A DNA stretch of 64,000 nucleotides from Molanna angustata (GCA_963576475.1 OY754964.1:4273649-4337648); one strand, 5' to 3'; counted from the stretch's first letter, positions 43,531-56,640 are shown. The notes: a model not told the origin generated them from the letters alone. Made by a program: numbers and translations.

Positions 43531-44400
43531 GAAACTACAATGAAAATTAATTAATGAATTGTCAACGGTAGGTACTTAAGTAATTCATTTCCACTTTATT
43601 GAAAATATTAGGGTTATACCATTTCAGAAGGCTTTCGCTTTTATGTATGTCTGTGGTGTATATACTACCTATGCAAATGGTGTTGTAGGGGCACATGCAG
43701 TTGGTGCAGGTCTTGCGTAAACGCTTTTTTTGGCTTATTTTGAAATATATAATATTTATTCTATAATAGTATTTTGCTCATTGCTTTTCAGACTCAAGTC
43801 TCAATTATTGTAACACACAATAATTATATTCAAGATGGTACATAACACTATCCAAATATGTGTTGATATCTACATACAATTATTATTAATCGAGCCCATA
43901 ACAGTGATGAATAGGATACTAACTGAGAGATTAGCTTAGTATTAACGTTATTAATTACACTTAATTGAAACAAAATCCTCTTGGGATCCTGCAGTGTACA
44001 TATATTTTGTACTAAGCAAGACTAGAAATGATCTCTGAACGCTTTATACTTCACTTCTCTTAATTATAAATACACAAGTAAGAAATCGCATGAAAATTCT
44101 GATAACAGACAACAACGTTACAACCACATCATCTTCTAAACAAAACACCTAGATTATAATCTAATTACTTGATTACACATCAGATACCTATAACTATATA
44201 TGTATAGGATTAAAGATCTATTTCAATTTTGTCTTGATAATAGAGATACAAATTAATTTCATAAAATTAATTAATACGAATTGGTTAATAACTTAATACG
44301 AATTGGTCACAACAAAACTAAAAAAGCTAATAAAAAGAATAACTAAAAACTATTTTTATAATTTTTATATAATTTTCAATTGTTTGTTTATATTTATCAT
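43531..44400. other. Nothing recognised
   Basis: AT-rich DNA between two LINE halves in opposite orientation. No element ends were found. Confidence 0.4.
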
Positions 44401-47078
44401 AAATAATAGTACAGTTATTTCATATATAAATGACACTGTTGTTCTGTGCGAAGCTCCTACAATGCAGGAGGCGACGCATAGAGCTTCGGAGAATCTCACA
44501 AAGTTGAAGAACTGGTTTGATGATAATTTATTATCATTAAATACAGAAAAAACATACTTCATTCCATTCACACTAAACAATAGACAATCCGATACCGACA
44601 TTAAATTATTACCGACTTAAATAAGACCCGATTAATAGAAATACATAAGACTAATGAAATAAAGTATTTAGGAATAAAAATAGATAGAAACCTTAAGTTT
44701 AAAACACAAATAGAAAATATAGTAAACCGTTTGAGAAAATCCATTTATATATTCAGGAATCTCAAAAATATATTATGTAAAAGTAGTTTAAAAATTGTAT
44801 ATTTTGCATTTGTGCACTCTGTCCTTATGTATGGTGTTTCGGGATGGGGTAGTACATATAGGACAAATCTTTTGCCTTTTGAAGTTACGCAAAGACTGAT
44901 TATAAAGATTATTCTAGGCAAACCTATAGTTCACCCGACGGAACAGATGTATATAGACTTCCCGGTCCCAACACTAAAGCAGATAATGGACACGATTGCA
45001 ACTGTATATGCTCACAGACAGAACCATCCTGAAATTTTTTCTATTGGAACAGTAACGACTAGAGCAAAATTTAAAATCGTCATACCAAAGAAAAATACAA
45101 CTGCAGCACAGAAATTACTGTCATATAGGGGAATATTATTTTACAATGACCTGCCCACTTCCATTAGAGAAATAAAAATACAACTGCAGCACAGAAACTA
45201 CTGTCATATAGGGGAATATTATTTTACAATGACCTGCCCACTTCCATTAGAGAAATAAAAATACAACTGCAGCACATAAATTACTGTCATATAGGGGAAT
45301 ATTATTTTACAATGACCTGCCCACTTCCATTAGAGAAATAAAAATACAACTGCAGCACAGAAATTACTGTCATATAGGGGAATATTATTTTACAATGACC
45401 TGCCCACTTCCATTAGAGAAATAAAAATACAACTGCAGCACAGAAACTACTGTCATATAGGGGAATATTATTTTACAATGACCTGCCCACTTCCATTAGA
45501 GAAATAAAAATACAACTGCAGCACAGAAATTACTGTCATATAGGGGAATATTATTTTACAATGACCTGCCCACTTCCATTAGAGAAATAAAAATACAACT
45601 GCAGCACAGAAATTACTGTCATATAGGGGAATATTATTTTACAATGACCTGCCCACTTCCATTAGAGAAATAAAAATACAACTGCAGCACAGAAACTACT
45701 GTCATATAGGGGAATATTATTTTACAATGACCTGCCCACTTCCATTAGAGAAATAAAAATACAACTGCAGCACAGAAATTACTGTCATATAGGGGAATAT
45801 TATTTTACAATGACCTGCCCACTTCCATTAGAGAAATAAAAATACAACTGCAGCACAGAAACTACTGTCATATAGGGGAATATTATTTTACAATGACCTG
45901 CCCACTTCCATTAGAGAAATAAAAATACAACTGCAGCACAGAAATTACTGTCATATAGGGGAATATTATTTTACAATGACCTGCCCACTTCCATTAGAGA
46001 AATAAAAATACAACTGCAGCACAGAAATTACTGTCATATAGGGGAATATTATTTTACAATGACCTGCCCACTTCCATTAGAGAAATAAAAATACAACTGC
46101 AGCACAGAAACTACTGTCATATAGGGGAATATTATTTTACAATGACCTGCCCACTTCCATTAGAGAAATAAAAATACAACTGCAGCACAGAAATTACTGT
46201 CATATAGGGGAATATTATTTTACAATGACCTGCCCACTTCCATTAGAGAAATAAAAATACAACTGCAGCACAGAAACTACTGTCATATAGGGGAATATTA
46301 TTTTACAATGACCTGCCCACTTCCATTAGAGAAATAAAAATACAACTGCAGCACAGAAATTACTGTCATATAGGGGAATATTATTTTACAATGACCTGCC
46401 CACTTCCATTAGAGAAATAAAAATACAACTGCAGCACAGAAACTACTGTCATATAGGGGAATATTATTTTACAATGACCTGCCCACTTCCATTAGAGAAA
46501 TAAAAATACAACTGCAGCACAGAAATTACTGTCATATAGGGGAATATTATTTTACAATGACCTGCCCACTTCCATTAGAGAAATAAAAATACAACTGCAG
46601 CACAGAAATTACTGTCATATAGGGGAATATTATTTTACAATGACCTGCCCACTTCCATTAGAGAAATAAAAATACAACTGCAGCACAGAAATTACTGTCA
46701 TATAGGGGAATATTATTTTACAATGACCTGCCCACTTCCATTAGAGAAATAAAAATACAACTGCAGCACAGAAATTACTGTCATATAGGGGAATATTATT
46801 TTACAATGACCTGCCCACTTCCATTAGAGAAATAAAAGATCTAAATAAATTTAAAATAGCATTATGTAAAAGGGCAAATTTTTGGCAATACATAATCCTA
46901 TATGTTGAATTTTTCTTTCTGTATGTAATTACGATACCCCTCTCTCTCAAACACGAGTTTTTAACTCTATCGAGAGAGTATCAATACTGTAATTTTTGTC
47001 ATATATTGTAACTTAGTCAAAATGTTGTGTAATACTCTTATAAAATAAATAAATAAATAAATAAATAATAAAAAAAAA
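44400..47078 (+). pseudogene. LINE 3' half (CR1/Jockey-like, family L3) with internal array
   Basis: The RT core survives as SYINDTVVLCEAPT (YxDD changed to YIND), followed by ENLTKLKNWFDDNLLSLNTE. After a frameshift near 44620 it continues EIKYLGIKIDRNLKF, then VHSVLMYGVSGWGSTYRTN and ALLFYNDLP-type GILFYNDLPTSIREIK. Coding resumes after the array with DLNKFKIALCKRANFWQ. The 3' UTR ends in an AAATAAATAAAT tail and poly(A) at about 47078. The altered YxDD, the frameshift and the array make it inactive. Confidence 0.8.
45094..46837 (+). repeat. 83-bp tandem array, 21 copies, derived from LINE L3 coding sequence
   Basis: CTGCAGCACAG recurs at an exact 83-bp spacing from 45101 to 46761. Copies are almost identical; the main variant is GAAATTACTG versus GAAACTACTG, in the order T C T T C T T C T C T T C T C T C T T T T, and copy 3 alone has CACATAAA. 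The unit is the LINE segment encoding TTAAQKLLSYRG through LPTSIREIK. Confidence 0.97.
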
Positions 47079-47089
47079 ATCAATCATTC

Positions 47090-47136
47090 AAATAATGGAC
47101 TGTAATGGATTAAAGATCCATTACAGTCCATTATTT
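47090..47136. repeat. Perfect 21-bp inverted repeat, 5-nt loop
   Basis: AAATAATGGACTGTAATGGA with one further base, then TAAAG, then the exact inverse. It lies 12 bp past the LINE L3 tail. Confidence 0.9.
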
Positions 47137-47292
47137 CTTACTTGTTTATCATCATCATCATCCTGCCCTATCGTTGGCTCTCATATTCATATTTATGAAC
47201 ATCATCACCATCCATATCAATTTTACTGACAGCAGATGTATTATAAAACAAAATGAATTTTCGTTTGTAAAACCGTAAAAAATCACCAATTT

Positions 47293-47618
47293 TCGAACTA
47301 TTGATTTGTTGAAGAGAATTTAATATTCTAGAATTAAAGTTACCACATTTGTATGGCAGAATACAAAATATCTACGGGGACTCTCAATAGTTTGATATTT
47401 AGGGAATCTTCATACATACGTACTAACATACCAACGTGCTGTTCATATATTCTGGGTAGGAAAATATAACTGACCTCCACACTATATTCGATAATTCAAT
47501 AATACGAAAAAAAATCATTAATTTGCATTTAATGGTTCATAGTTTGGTACGTATTCTTCAAATATAATCGGATTCTATCGCCATCGACAGTTGAATGTCA
47601 TGTGTTACATGCAAATAA
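47293..47618 (+). mobile_element. Internally deleted, diverged HINE-like Helitron
   Basis: The 5' end (TCGAACTATTGATTTGTTG) and the 3' end (CATCGACAGTTGAATGTCAT, then GTGTTACATGCAA) are both recognisable, but the central two thirds including the GT tract is missing. The terminal CTAG has mutated. Confidence 0.6.
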
Positions 47619-48234
47619 TAAAATTATTTGATACGTATCGTGGCGCTCAAAACAATAATAAGTTGTTTTCCAAGCGAGTTTTGATTACAAATTCCACAAA
47701 TTTAATGTTGAAAAAAATCAATATTTTCGTAGGTACTTTATAACGCTCTATCTTTGAACACTCGTCATACTATTCAGATTATCAATATCGTACTTATAAA
47801 ATCATTGAGTGAGTCTCGTTTGAGTTTGTTATCTATAGCTATAAAAAAATGGATGTAAACATGGTATATTGGCCATGTTAATAAATAGGCTGTGGATACA
47901 CGCTCAAATTCACAATTTTCAGGAGTTAATAAATAAAACATCAGTTTAACGTAGATCGTAGGTTCCCAAACGTGGAACTACGTTAATGATAGATGTATCT
48001 AATTAAGAACATTTTTACAGAGGAATTAAAAAAATCCAAACGAATCGCTTTGACAATATATTTTGTATGATATTTTGAACCTTCAGCAATTTCAAAATAA
48101 TTTTCTAATAATAAGTATAACTAATAACTATGAACAAAAAAGATCAACAAGAATAGGTTTTTATACCAAATTTCGACTGAATAATTGCCTGGTACTAAAG
48201 AATAAATTATTTAAGTACTTTTTTTACATATTTT
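47619..48234. other. Nothing recognised
   Basis: AT-rich with no supported feature. Confidence 0.4.
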
Positions 48235-48352
48235 ATATTGCTTCTCGGGCAACTAACGGGTACTATGTATGTGAAATATTAATTTAATACGCACCCAATA
48301 AGAAGTTGCTACATGAAGACTAAAAACACAATTAAAAAGTGTGTCTCCACCG
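48235..48352 (-). mobile_element. SINE family S3, tRNA-like head missing
   Basis: TTGCTTCTCGGGCAACTAAC, TACGCACCCAATAAG and GTGTCTCCACCGGTAATG match the 3' and middle parts of the S3 copy at 27690, same orientation. Confidence 0.65.
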
Positions 48353-49339
48353 GTAATGCCTTTATGATATCTCATCTATCTTCAATATTTCACTTTATTC
48401 AAAGCACACAGTCAATGACTGGACAAATACAAGTGAAACATAAGATATAAAACATAGTCACCTAAGAAAAATGTAAGAAAGCTCATATTTTTACCTTATT
48501 ATAATTAAGCAGTGTAGGAAAAAATATAATGAATAATAAATGAAAAACAAGGAAAAACGCATACATAAATTGGTCATATAGATTTGATGGCGACTCAGAT
48601 CCACTTTCCGCTCATGTACACCAAAACACACACGCACAAACAACAACGAACATAAGACTTCCATAACAAAAACCATCAAAAAATAATCAAAAATCAACAA
48701 TCACTTCTCATTGATAATATCCAACAAAATTACCAATTATACATAGTATGTTTATTAAAAGTTTTTTTATACAGTTTATTTTTTGTTATTGTAATATGTC
48801 AAAAATGGAAAATAAATCATTTCATTTCATTTCAAATAAATAATTCGATATTTGAGAATACTTAATAAAAAATTGTAATTATTGGTTTAAATTTGTAAAA
48901 TGTGACGATGGGTATAGAAATGTTGGGAATCTCTGTCATATACTATGAAGGTATGAAAAATCCTTGCCAATTTCCATTAAGGTGAAAAATGTTACCTCCA
49001 GTATCACACACAAACAGATCGAATTAAGGTTAACCAAGCAAGAAAAAAAAAAAAAAAAATTGAAAGATTTTCACCGCTGCTGCCTCTGTTTTGGTCCAAA
49101 ATTAATTATGATAAATGAATGGAAACCTTATTACCTTTTCCAAGGGGCATTTGTCTTGTAAAACGATTCGCAAAACGTTGTTAAATTATCTCGCTACATT
49201 ATTAAACTTTTTTAAGGTATGCAATATTATTCAGTTCAGAGGAATTTCATTTGGCATTTAACTAACCAAAAAATGTACCGAATATCTATTTTGACCGAGG
49301 CAAAGAATATTATTAATTATTTTACTTTTAATAAAGTAT
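48353..49339. other. Nothing recognised
   Basis: A short TTTCATTTCATTTCA tract at 48820 may be a retroelement tail. No coding motif. Confidence 0.35.
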
Positions 49340-49560
49340 TGTAGTTTTCTTTGAATATAAAAATATCTTCTCTTTCTTCTTTTGGTCTGTGATGCAGAAA
49401 CTATGATCCCTGAATCTCACTGTTCTTCCATCTCTTAGGTGGTGTGGCGATGCTACAAGACACAACCAATTAATGAATATGTCATTTGTCGGATGGTATC
49501 GCATCTCATTCATATTAACGAAGATGGCCGAAGGACATCAGTTCCTGAACCGAATATGCA
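49340..49560 (-). pseudogene. LINE 3' scrap (family L4-like)
   Basis: The minus strand includes HPPKRWKNSEIQGS in one frame, resembling the GRPPKRW motif near the end of endonuclease-reverse transcriptase LINEs. It is short and frameshifted. Confidence 0.4.
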
Positions 49561-49904
49561 GCGCGGTTTAACATTCGCATATCAACCGATAAGACGACAA
49601 CAGTGTTAACTCTTTAGTAATAATCATAAAATTAATATCGACCCAAACATCGCGAACATCTGTAAATTTATCAAGTATAATATTGTAACTAATTTAAACC
49701 GAAAATAGGTAGATGTAAATCACTTAAGTTATATTTTATTTTGAAACCCTTCATCACTCAATTACTATTTCTATTTCTGACTGATTAACTGATTATCAAA
49801 TTGCAATATCTTATTTAGTGATGTATGTTATTGGGAAGTACTTTGAACACGCACTTAAAATCGCAACCTTCTGATTTATTATATTCTCAATTAAATAACA
49901 ATTC

Positions 49905-50170
49905 CAATAGCAAATATCCCTAAAGTGGTCTTCCCGAGCGATTTCCAGATTGGATCTCATTAGCTGCAGTGCATGCAAGACTGTCATCGTCCATCCTAGA
50001 TTCATGGTCATTCCAGAATCTTCGTCTAGATGTACTCCACCGAACAATGCTTTCTGTGTTACACGTGTTTCGTATATCTACATACGTCACGGACACGATC
50101 TCGGAGGATTTTTCCAGCGATAGATCTCAAAATGTTCTGATGTTCTATCTAAGACGCGCTTTGTTTCGAA
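49905..50170 (-). pseudogene. LINE polymerase C-terminal fragment (family L4)
   Basis: The minus strand reads IVRWSTSRRRFWNDHESRMD, then DDSLACTAANEIQSGNRSGR. It aligns with the fragment at 2080-2325 and is likewise truncated. Confidence 0.6.
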
Positions 50171-50479
50171 CAGTTTCAGTAATAATAGATCGCACGCATG
50201 TCTTAAATTCTAACCATACTGTCAATTATGCGCATAATGCAGGTTTTTCTAAGCCAATTTCCTATTACACCCTGATACAAGAAAAATAAAAAATAAAAAT
50301 CCTAAATATTTTAAAGAAATAAAAGGTAGAAGGAAAGGTGGTGGAAGACGGACTAGGGGTTTGAGGAAAGGATGAAGTAGAGATGTTTTTTTATATCAAA
50401 AATGATCACGTGAATAAATATAAATATCGTTACATTTATGTTTGAAATAGTCAAATTTTAAATAAAATATATCTACATA

Positions 50480-51170
50480 TATCATCATCATCATTTCCTG
50501 CCCCTCTATCCCAGTTCATCCGGCGTCGGGTCTCCTAATTATCAGTAGCCATGATCTGCGACTCTGGGTCGTCTCCTGTGGGACACCTTGTGCCGCCAGC
50601 TCCCTCTCGATACTCATCCACCATGTCGCCGGCGGTCTGCCCTTTCCTCGTAATTTTGAGGGGATACCGAGCACAGTTTTGACGGAGTAGTTGTCCTCCC
50701 TTCGCATGACATGGCCATACCATCGCTGTCTGCCCTCTTTCAATTTCTCCTCTATTGGGGCTACCTTAAAAGATCCTCTGACGTACTCGTTCCGAACTCT
50801 ATCAAAGCGTCACACCACCTGCCCAGCGAAATATCTTCATTTCAGTTGTGTGTAGTTGCTGTGCGTGCTTTTTTAATATTGCCCAGCACTCAGATCCGTA
50901 TAATATTGCAGAACTTACGACTGTTTTGTATATTTTGCCCTTAGATTCGATAGGCATTCAACTTCAGCCACGCCACATTGATGTGGTGGTTGACATCCTC
51001 GTACACCTGGGCATCTGTCGTCTGCATGGATCCAAGGTATTTTATTGCGACACTTTGGGTAGCTTTATGTCATTATCCAGAATTATATCTTGTCCAATGG
51101 CTTCTGATCCTCCAAAGTCACACTCCATAAACTCGGTTTTTGTTTTGTCTACATATATGATAAAGGAAAA
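50480..51170 (-). pseudogene. RTE/CR1-type LINE polymerase C-terminal region (family L5)
   Basis: The minus strand encodes KIYKTVVSSAILYGSECWA, then TTEMKIFRWAGGVTLDRVRN, KLKEGRQRWYGHVMRRED and LRGKGRPPATWWMSIE, ending at a stop near 50516. This is a widespread animal LINE signature (LYGsE.W, emk.lRw..g.t..d..rn, rWyGHv.RR). A (ATG)n-type tail written as ATC repeats closes it at 50480-50495. Frameshifts near 50950 separate the upstream part. Confidence 0.8.
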
Positions 51171-51285
51171 TATTAAAAAATATAGCAAATTCATCGAATC
51201 AATTGGTTCTTACTAATATTAATTCGAAAAAGTGTAAATGAAAATGTATCACTCTTATGATGGTCTTTGACAAACCGTTATCACT

Positions 51286-51512
51286 AGCGCCTACAATCCG
51301 CATTCACCTGTTTCTGGTTAAGTAAGTCAAAATTTCCGTTTAGCTCTCTGATTGGTTGAGATCTCGTAGTATTATAGTCAATTGTGCTATGAAATTTTAT
51401 ATTAAATTCAATTTATTAAGCAACTCGCTCACGCTATTACTATTATAACTAAACTTAAACCAAACCTAAGAATGCAGAAAAGAAAAGCTGTTACTAGACG
51501 CTACTACCGTTA
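51286..51512. mobile_element. Non-autonomous element, copy 1
   Basis: CACTAGCGCCTACAATCCGC at the left and GTTACTAGACGCTACTA at the right; the interior has TCTCTGATTGGTTGAG and AAGCAACTCGCTCACGC. A longer copy lies at 60482-60757. Short AGCGTCTA inverted ends suggest a MITE. Confidence 0.6.
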
Positions 51513-53447
51513 ACTACCGGTTGGTGCCAGTAACTAAATAATAGTGAACCAAAAGAGTAAAAGAGAATTTCTGATACATTTCTGGATCGCTTTACGAGAA
51601 ATAATAGAAACACGTCGCTTTGTTTTATTGGAGCACGAAATACCAATGTACAGATTAATGAGTTAATGGGAATAACATAATTTCAAGTTTACCCAATGTT
51701 TTTCACGGTTTACCCACTAAAACATTTGTAAAACCAAAGGAATATAGAATGAGCAATGAATTAGCATAAACCTTTGATCCCGGCAAATCGTCCTTTATTC
51801 GAACAACAAACACAATATACTTTATCCTATCAAATTTATGGAATTAACCCAAAACTTTAAGTTGTGTTGGATGTGTTTATCGAATGATTAATAATATATA
51901 ATTGGATGAAATTAATGTTGACAATAATTATACGAATAAATTTGTATTTGAAAATTATTGATTGAGGATAGTAAATAATTTCTAAAATAATCTCAAGGAA
52001 TAATGTACGAGATCTAAATAACGAAAAAACATACAAATCAAACGATAGAAGAAAGGACATAAAAACAATTTAAGTCAGTTCGTGAGCAGGGGGGTGCAAT
52101 ACTACACATACATCATACAAAATTATACATAAAAAGGATAACAGAGAAAAAATAATAAAGATAAGAATACTAATAAAGATAAGAATACTAATAAAGATAA
52201 GAATAAAAAAAAAAATATCTTTGACTCCCGACAGGGAAAAAAATCCAATGTTTGCGCATATGCAATAATAAAAATATTCGATAAGAATACTATTTATTGG
52301 GACAGTGCCTATTGAAAAAAAAAACTTTAATAATTTAAGTTTTTGTACTATGTGTATGTTTATATAATGTATAGGTACTTAGTAAAAAAATAACACATAA
52401 ATATACAAACAAAAATAAAGCCACTACAAAATAATAGATACGTATATAACCGTAAACAAAATAATGTAACCGTATAAAATATCTATTAAAATCACTTACG
52501 GGAGCATATAAACCTAAACGCCCCAATTTCAAATCAAATTCCTCAAATATTTTAAACAGTGTGTTTCTAGAAAAAATACCATAAGTGTATTCAACATTTC
52601 TCTAGTGAATGTTCGTCACACAATTTTAAAATTCAGGCTGAATTTCCCTAGAAATAATATTTAAAATATCAAAGTGAATGACCGATAAAGATTTTTCATT
52701 TCAAGTAAGGTTTGTTCTTAAATTGCAAAAAATCAACAAATTTTGGATTTCCGATAAATTAAAATCACGTATAAACCTTTTTTAACCACGCGATAGTCAG
52801 GTACCCTTACTAACGCGTAACTTCATAGTGTATTAGACTGTTTTAATATATGTATCATGTTTTTAGTGACTAGATTAAGCGTTATATTATGTCATCTTAG
52901 GTCACTGCATAATATTATCTTACAAACGCACAACAAAATTTGGCGCTCGTTCGCATGCAACGTCTAAGTAACGAATATTCCTCAAGTATAGACTTTTTTA
53001 ATGTTAATATTGGCTTTTGTTAGAGGGAGATGCACAGATGCCTTTTTAATAACATGTAAGTTTTTGAGTTTTGCCTAATTTTTTTCTTTCTTTATGTTAT
53101 TTTATTATTATATTTGAGGTATTATTTTTATTTTTTTACTATGTGTTTATTTTATTCCTATATTTTAACTTGTTTTTGTTTTGCTGTTTGTTCTTGAAAT
53201 TTTTTACGTGTTGTTTTTAAATCTTGTTCTGAGAATTTTTTTTTTATTTCTGGTTTTATTAATTTTTTTCTGAGTATTTTTAGTGTTTTTCTCTATTATT
53301 AATTTTACTTGCTTACATTTTTTATATTTTTTGTATTATTTTATTTAGTTGTTTTATTTTAATTTTTGGCATGATTTTAGTAATGCACATGTTTGTTTTT
53401 TCATGTTTAACATTTTTTTGTAAATGCTCACATGAGCGTTAAACTTA
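51513..53447. other. Mostly unrecognised; 18-bp repeat at 52153-52205 and T-rich tract
   Basis: TAATAAAGATAAGAATAC occurs three times in tandem at 52153-52205. From about 53050 to 53420 the plus strand is markedly T-rich. No gene seen. Confidence 0.5.
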
Positions 53448-54859
53448 TCCTACTGACGATTTGTTCATGAGAACTTTGTTCTCTTAACATATCGACAAAG
53501 TATGAAGCCAGGATACGCGAGATTTGTATGTAGGGTCTATATTTTTCACGTTTTTTCCAATTTTGAAGTCAAAAAACACCAACTAAGAGGCTTCGCAGCA
53601 TATATGTTATATATAATATATAGATTTACTCAGAATTCAGAGTAGAACGTTTAATGTATGTCTGTGTCCCCCCCCCCCCCCCTTATAACTATTGATCCGC
53701 TTAATTTACAAACCCCAAAATTTCAAAATATATAAATAGTTATACGCCTACAAAACTTTCATACTCATAATTTTTATTATTTTTTCAGTCAGGGGTTATC
53801 AACTTTTGAATTTTTACTTTATTTTTCCGTATATCTCAAAAACCATAAAAGCTAGAACGCCGAAAATTGCTATAAATATAGGCTAATAAAAAAATATCAA
53901 ATCAAAATTTTCAAAAATATTTCAGGGTGTCTCAAACATATTTTATTAAGAAAAACATTTTTTTGTGACAAAGTTTTTATAAATATCGAAAAAAGTCGAA
54001 TCACCCCAATTTCTTCAAAAAACCAAATATTATGAAATAAGACAGCGCAAAGTACGACGCAAAGTTTATTAGTATACGACATCGCTTCATAAAATTTGTA
54101 TGGCAGTGGCATATTACCTACATTATACATTATATCAAAGAATTTATTTATTTTTTAATTTATTTATTTATTTATTATTGCCAATAAAATGTAGAAGATA
54201 CAAATACAATTACACACTAGAGCTAGAAATTAAGTGCGTGTGTACATATGTGTGTGTGTATGTGTATTATTTATTGATAAATCTTGTAATAATTGATAGG
54301 ATACAATGAACACCTCACTAGGAAGTCATGTGCCGAGGTGATCATTTGAACATTTGTGTGTCATAGATAGTAGATTATGTATATAGTTATTGTATTATGT
54401 AAATTATACATTAAATAATATTTGATTAAAAAATGTGAAGTTAAATTATGTTTGATTGGGTGTAATTATGTTATTGATTTGTTCTGAACCGGTGTTGTAT
54501 ATCCATGCTGTTATATGTTTTTTGTATTTTTGTGACGATGTGTTTTGTGGTAGCAGTTTTTTTAATGAGGTTGGTAGGCAATTATGTAATTTGATGGCAT
54601 AGTATTTAAAGTGAGTCAATAGTTTGATACATAATCTCCAAACATAGGTACATACATACCATCATGCTGTTTTTATATTCTGGGTAGGATCAAAGGAATG
54701 ACCTCAATACTATCCTATCTTGACATACATATCTACATGTTTTATATAGAAAAAAATGTCTATTAATTTGTGTTTAAGTGTTTATAGTTTGGTGCGTATT
54801 CTTCAATTTTGCATACTATCGCCATCGACAGTTGGATCTTATGTGTTACATGAAACTAG
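53448..54859 (+). mobile_element. HINE-like Helitron interrupted by a LINE
   Basis: Begins TCCTACTGACGATTTG after A and ends TGTTACATGAAACTAG before T. Homology to the tandem copies is continuous except for 54136-54613. The GT tract has collapsed to a few repeats followed by a poly(C) run. Confidence 0.8.
54136..54613 (-). pseudogene. LINE 3' end nested in the HINE
   Basis: The minus strand encodes FKYYAIKLHNCLPTSLKKLL, then KYKKHITAWIYNTGSEQ and a stop; a 3' UTR shared with 5645-5815 follows, ending in a TTTA-type tail at 54136-54175. Confidence 0.65.
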
Positions 54860-55724
54860 TATAAGTAATATTATACTAGCCGCATACCAGCTACTTGAAT
54901 AACGGAATTGCTAGACCTCCACATCCTTATTCTTGCACTAGCTATCTTCTGTCTTTGGAGAGTGGCAAATCGAAAACACAACAGGTACAGAAACGATTTT
55001 TATATCCAAAAACATAGTTGTTGGTAAATGCAGAGCGGAGACAGGTTCTGAATACGACGAAGCCAGAGAGGAATACTTGGATTCACACCGTAGAATATTT
55101 CATGGGTTCAAACTAGTAGGTATTTTAAAATATTCGAAATTTATCAAAACTACAAGTTTGTTATACCGCAAATCTTCTCGGAGTAACTCAATATATGTAT
55201 GTAATGTAGCAGGGCGTTTGTATGTGGTAGTAGCTCACACCTAACCAAGATTAACACCCTCAGTTTGTTTACTACGTGAATTTAAGGGCCTATAAACCAC
55301 AAGATACGTCTACAAACAAAATAAGTGTTTGTGTGTTTAGAACAACAACGAAAACACCGTAGCCTTTTCCATTCTCATTCACAACAAATAAACTTTGCGT
55401 CGTACTTTGCTTATTTCATAATATTTTGATTTGTAAGAAATTAAAAATAACAACAGTTTCTGATAAAAAATATTCTTATACTTTACATCGCACAATATTA
55501 TTGGCGAAAACAATATAAGAACATATTATCTACCTCTTTCCCTACAGCAAACATATTTAGATCCTAGTCAATTTTCTTTGTAAAACAACTAGATATAAAT
55601 TTAAATAGCGCTGTATTATAATCAATGTTCAATACATGAGTAAAAAAACATATACATATATGTAATCTGTTTTTTAAAGGAAATAAACAATGATAATTAT
55701 TATCATATATAATTATTATTATTT
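54860..55724. other. Nothing firmly recognised
   Basis: A less AT-rich patch at 54890-55110 has a frame reading RRQVLNTTKPERNTWIHTV, perhaps a LINE scrap. The remainder is AT-rich. Confidence 0.3.
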
Positions 55725-56144
55725 ATGAGCAATGTAGGTGAAAATAAAAAACTACAGATAATACAAAACAGAGCAATGAGGACAATATTAAAATGCAATA
55801 GATTTACCCGTATTGAATATATGCTTGAGCAGTTGAAACAGCAGTTGACAGTGAAACGACAAATAATTCTGAATGTGCTAATTTTTATTTACAAATTAAA
55901 AAATAGACTTTTACCACCTTATTTACAAAAAAATATTATGTACAATTTTGAAGTTCACGCATACCCGACGTGAAGTAGGCGGGACTTTAGACTGCCGCAG
56001 ACAAACCTGGCAGGTACACAAAATAGTGTGTACTACAAAGGCTTACAACTTTATAATGATTTGCCTGAATCTGTAAAGGAGGCGTCTAGTCTTGCCGCTT
56101 TTCGTCGCTTAGGTGCTGAATACATAAAACAAAAGTTTTTTTAA
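55725..56144 (+). pseudogene. Jockey/CR1-like LINE C-terminus with one stop
   Basis: The frame opens ENKKLQIIQNRAMRTILKCN, continues LTVKRQIILNVLIFIYKLKN and after a single TGA (55971-55973) goes on in the same frame to GLQLYNDLPESVKEAS and AAFRRLGAEYIKQKFF before TAA. These are hallmarks of the region after the RT in CR1/Jockey LINEs (lq.iQNralR.i..., LP..ik...s...Fk..lk). A 3' UTR of about 200 bp ends in TTTA repeats at 56346-56372. Confidence 0.8.
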
Positions 56145-56344
56145 AAATTGTGTGTTTCTATTGTTTATATATGTATTATGTATACATAACATAAATGACA
56201 ACAACGGGTGTGCATATTATGGTAGAAATAATATTAGAACAATAACATATCAAAATTTACTGTATCAGTTTATACTTTTGTGTTTAAGATATTGGTAACT
56301 ATGTAATATTGTAATTTACTGTGTTGTGATGTCTGGTGTCCGCT

Positions 56345-56640
56345 CTATTTATTTATTTATTTATTTATTTAATATACAGAGACACCAACAGAACACTGAA
56401 CAACACAAACAAAAAAAAACATGAAACAAAAAAATAGAATCTCCAGTGCTCCAATAACAGGTATCTCCCGCATATCTATGTAACTATGTATAACCAAAAT
56501 GTAAAATATTTGGCTTGGTAAAATTGTAAACTGCTAGCCCTAGAACAGGGTTACCTAGTTGGGCAGCAGAAATCTTCATAATAGTCTTTGTGATAAATGT
56601 GTGAAAAATAACTTGTTAATTTTGTCGACGGATAATTCGT
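56345..56640. repeat. LINE tail and dispersed repeat
   Basis: A TTTA microsatellite is followed by sequence shared with 1190-1233. It is probably the 3' UTR of a minus-strand LINE meeting the plus-strand LINE tail end to end. Confidence 0.4.

Noticed and set aside
45094..46837. CRISPR-like array
   Set aside because: There are no unique spacers. Units abut with exact 83-bp period and derive from LINE coding sequence in a eukaryotic genome.
50711..51216. Plus-strand frames over the L5 LINE
   Set aside because: Antisense shadows of the minus-strand LINE polymerase fragment.
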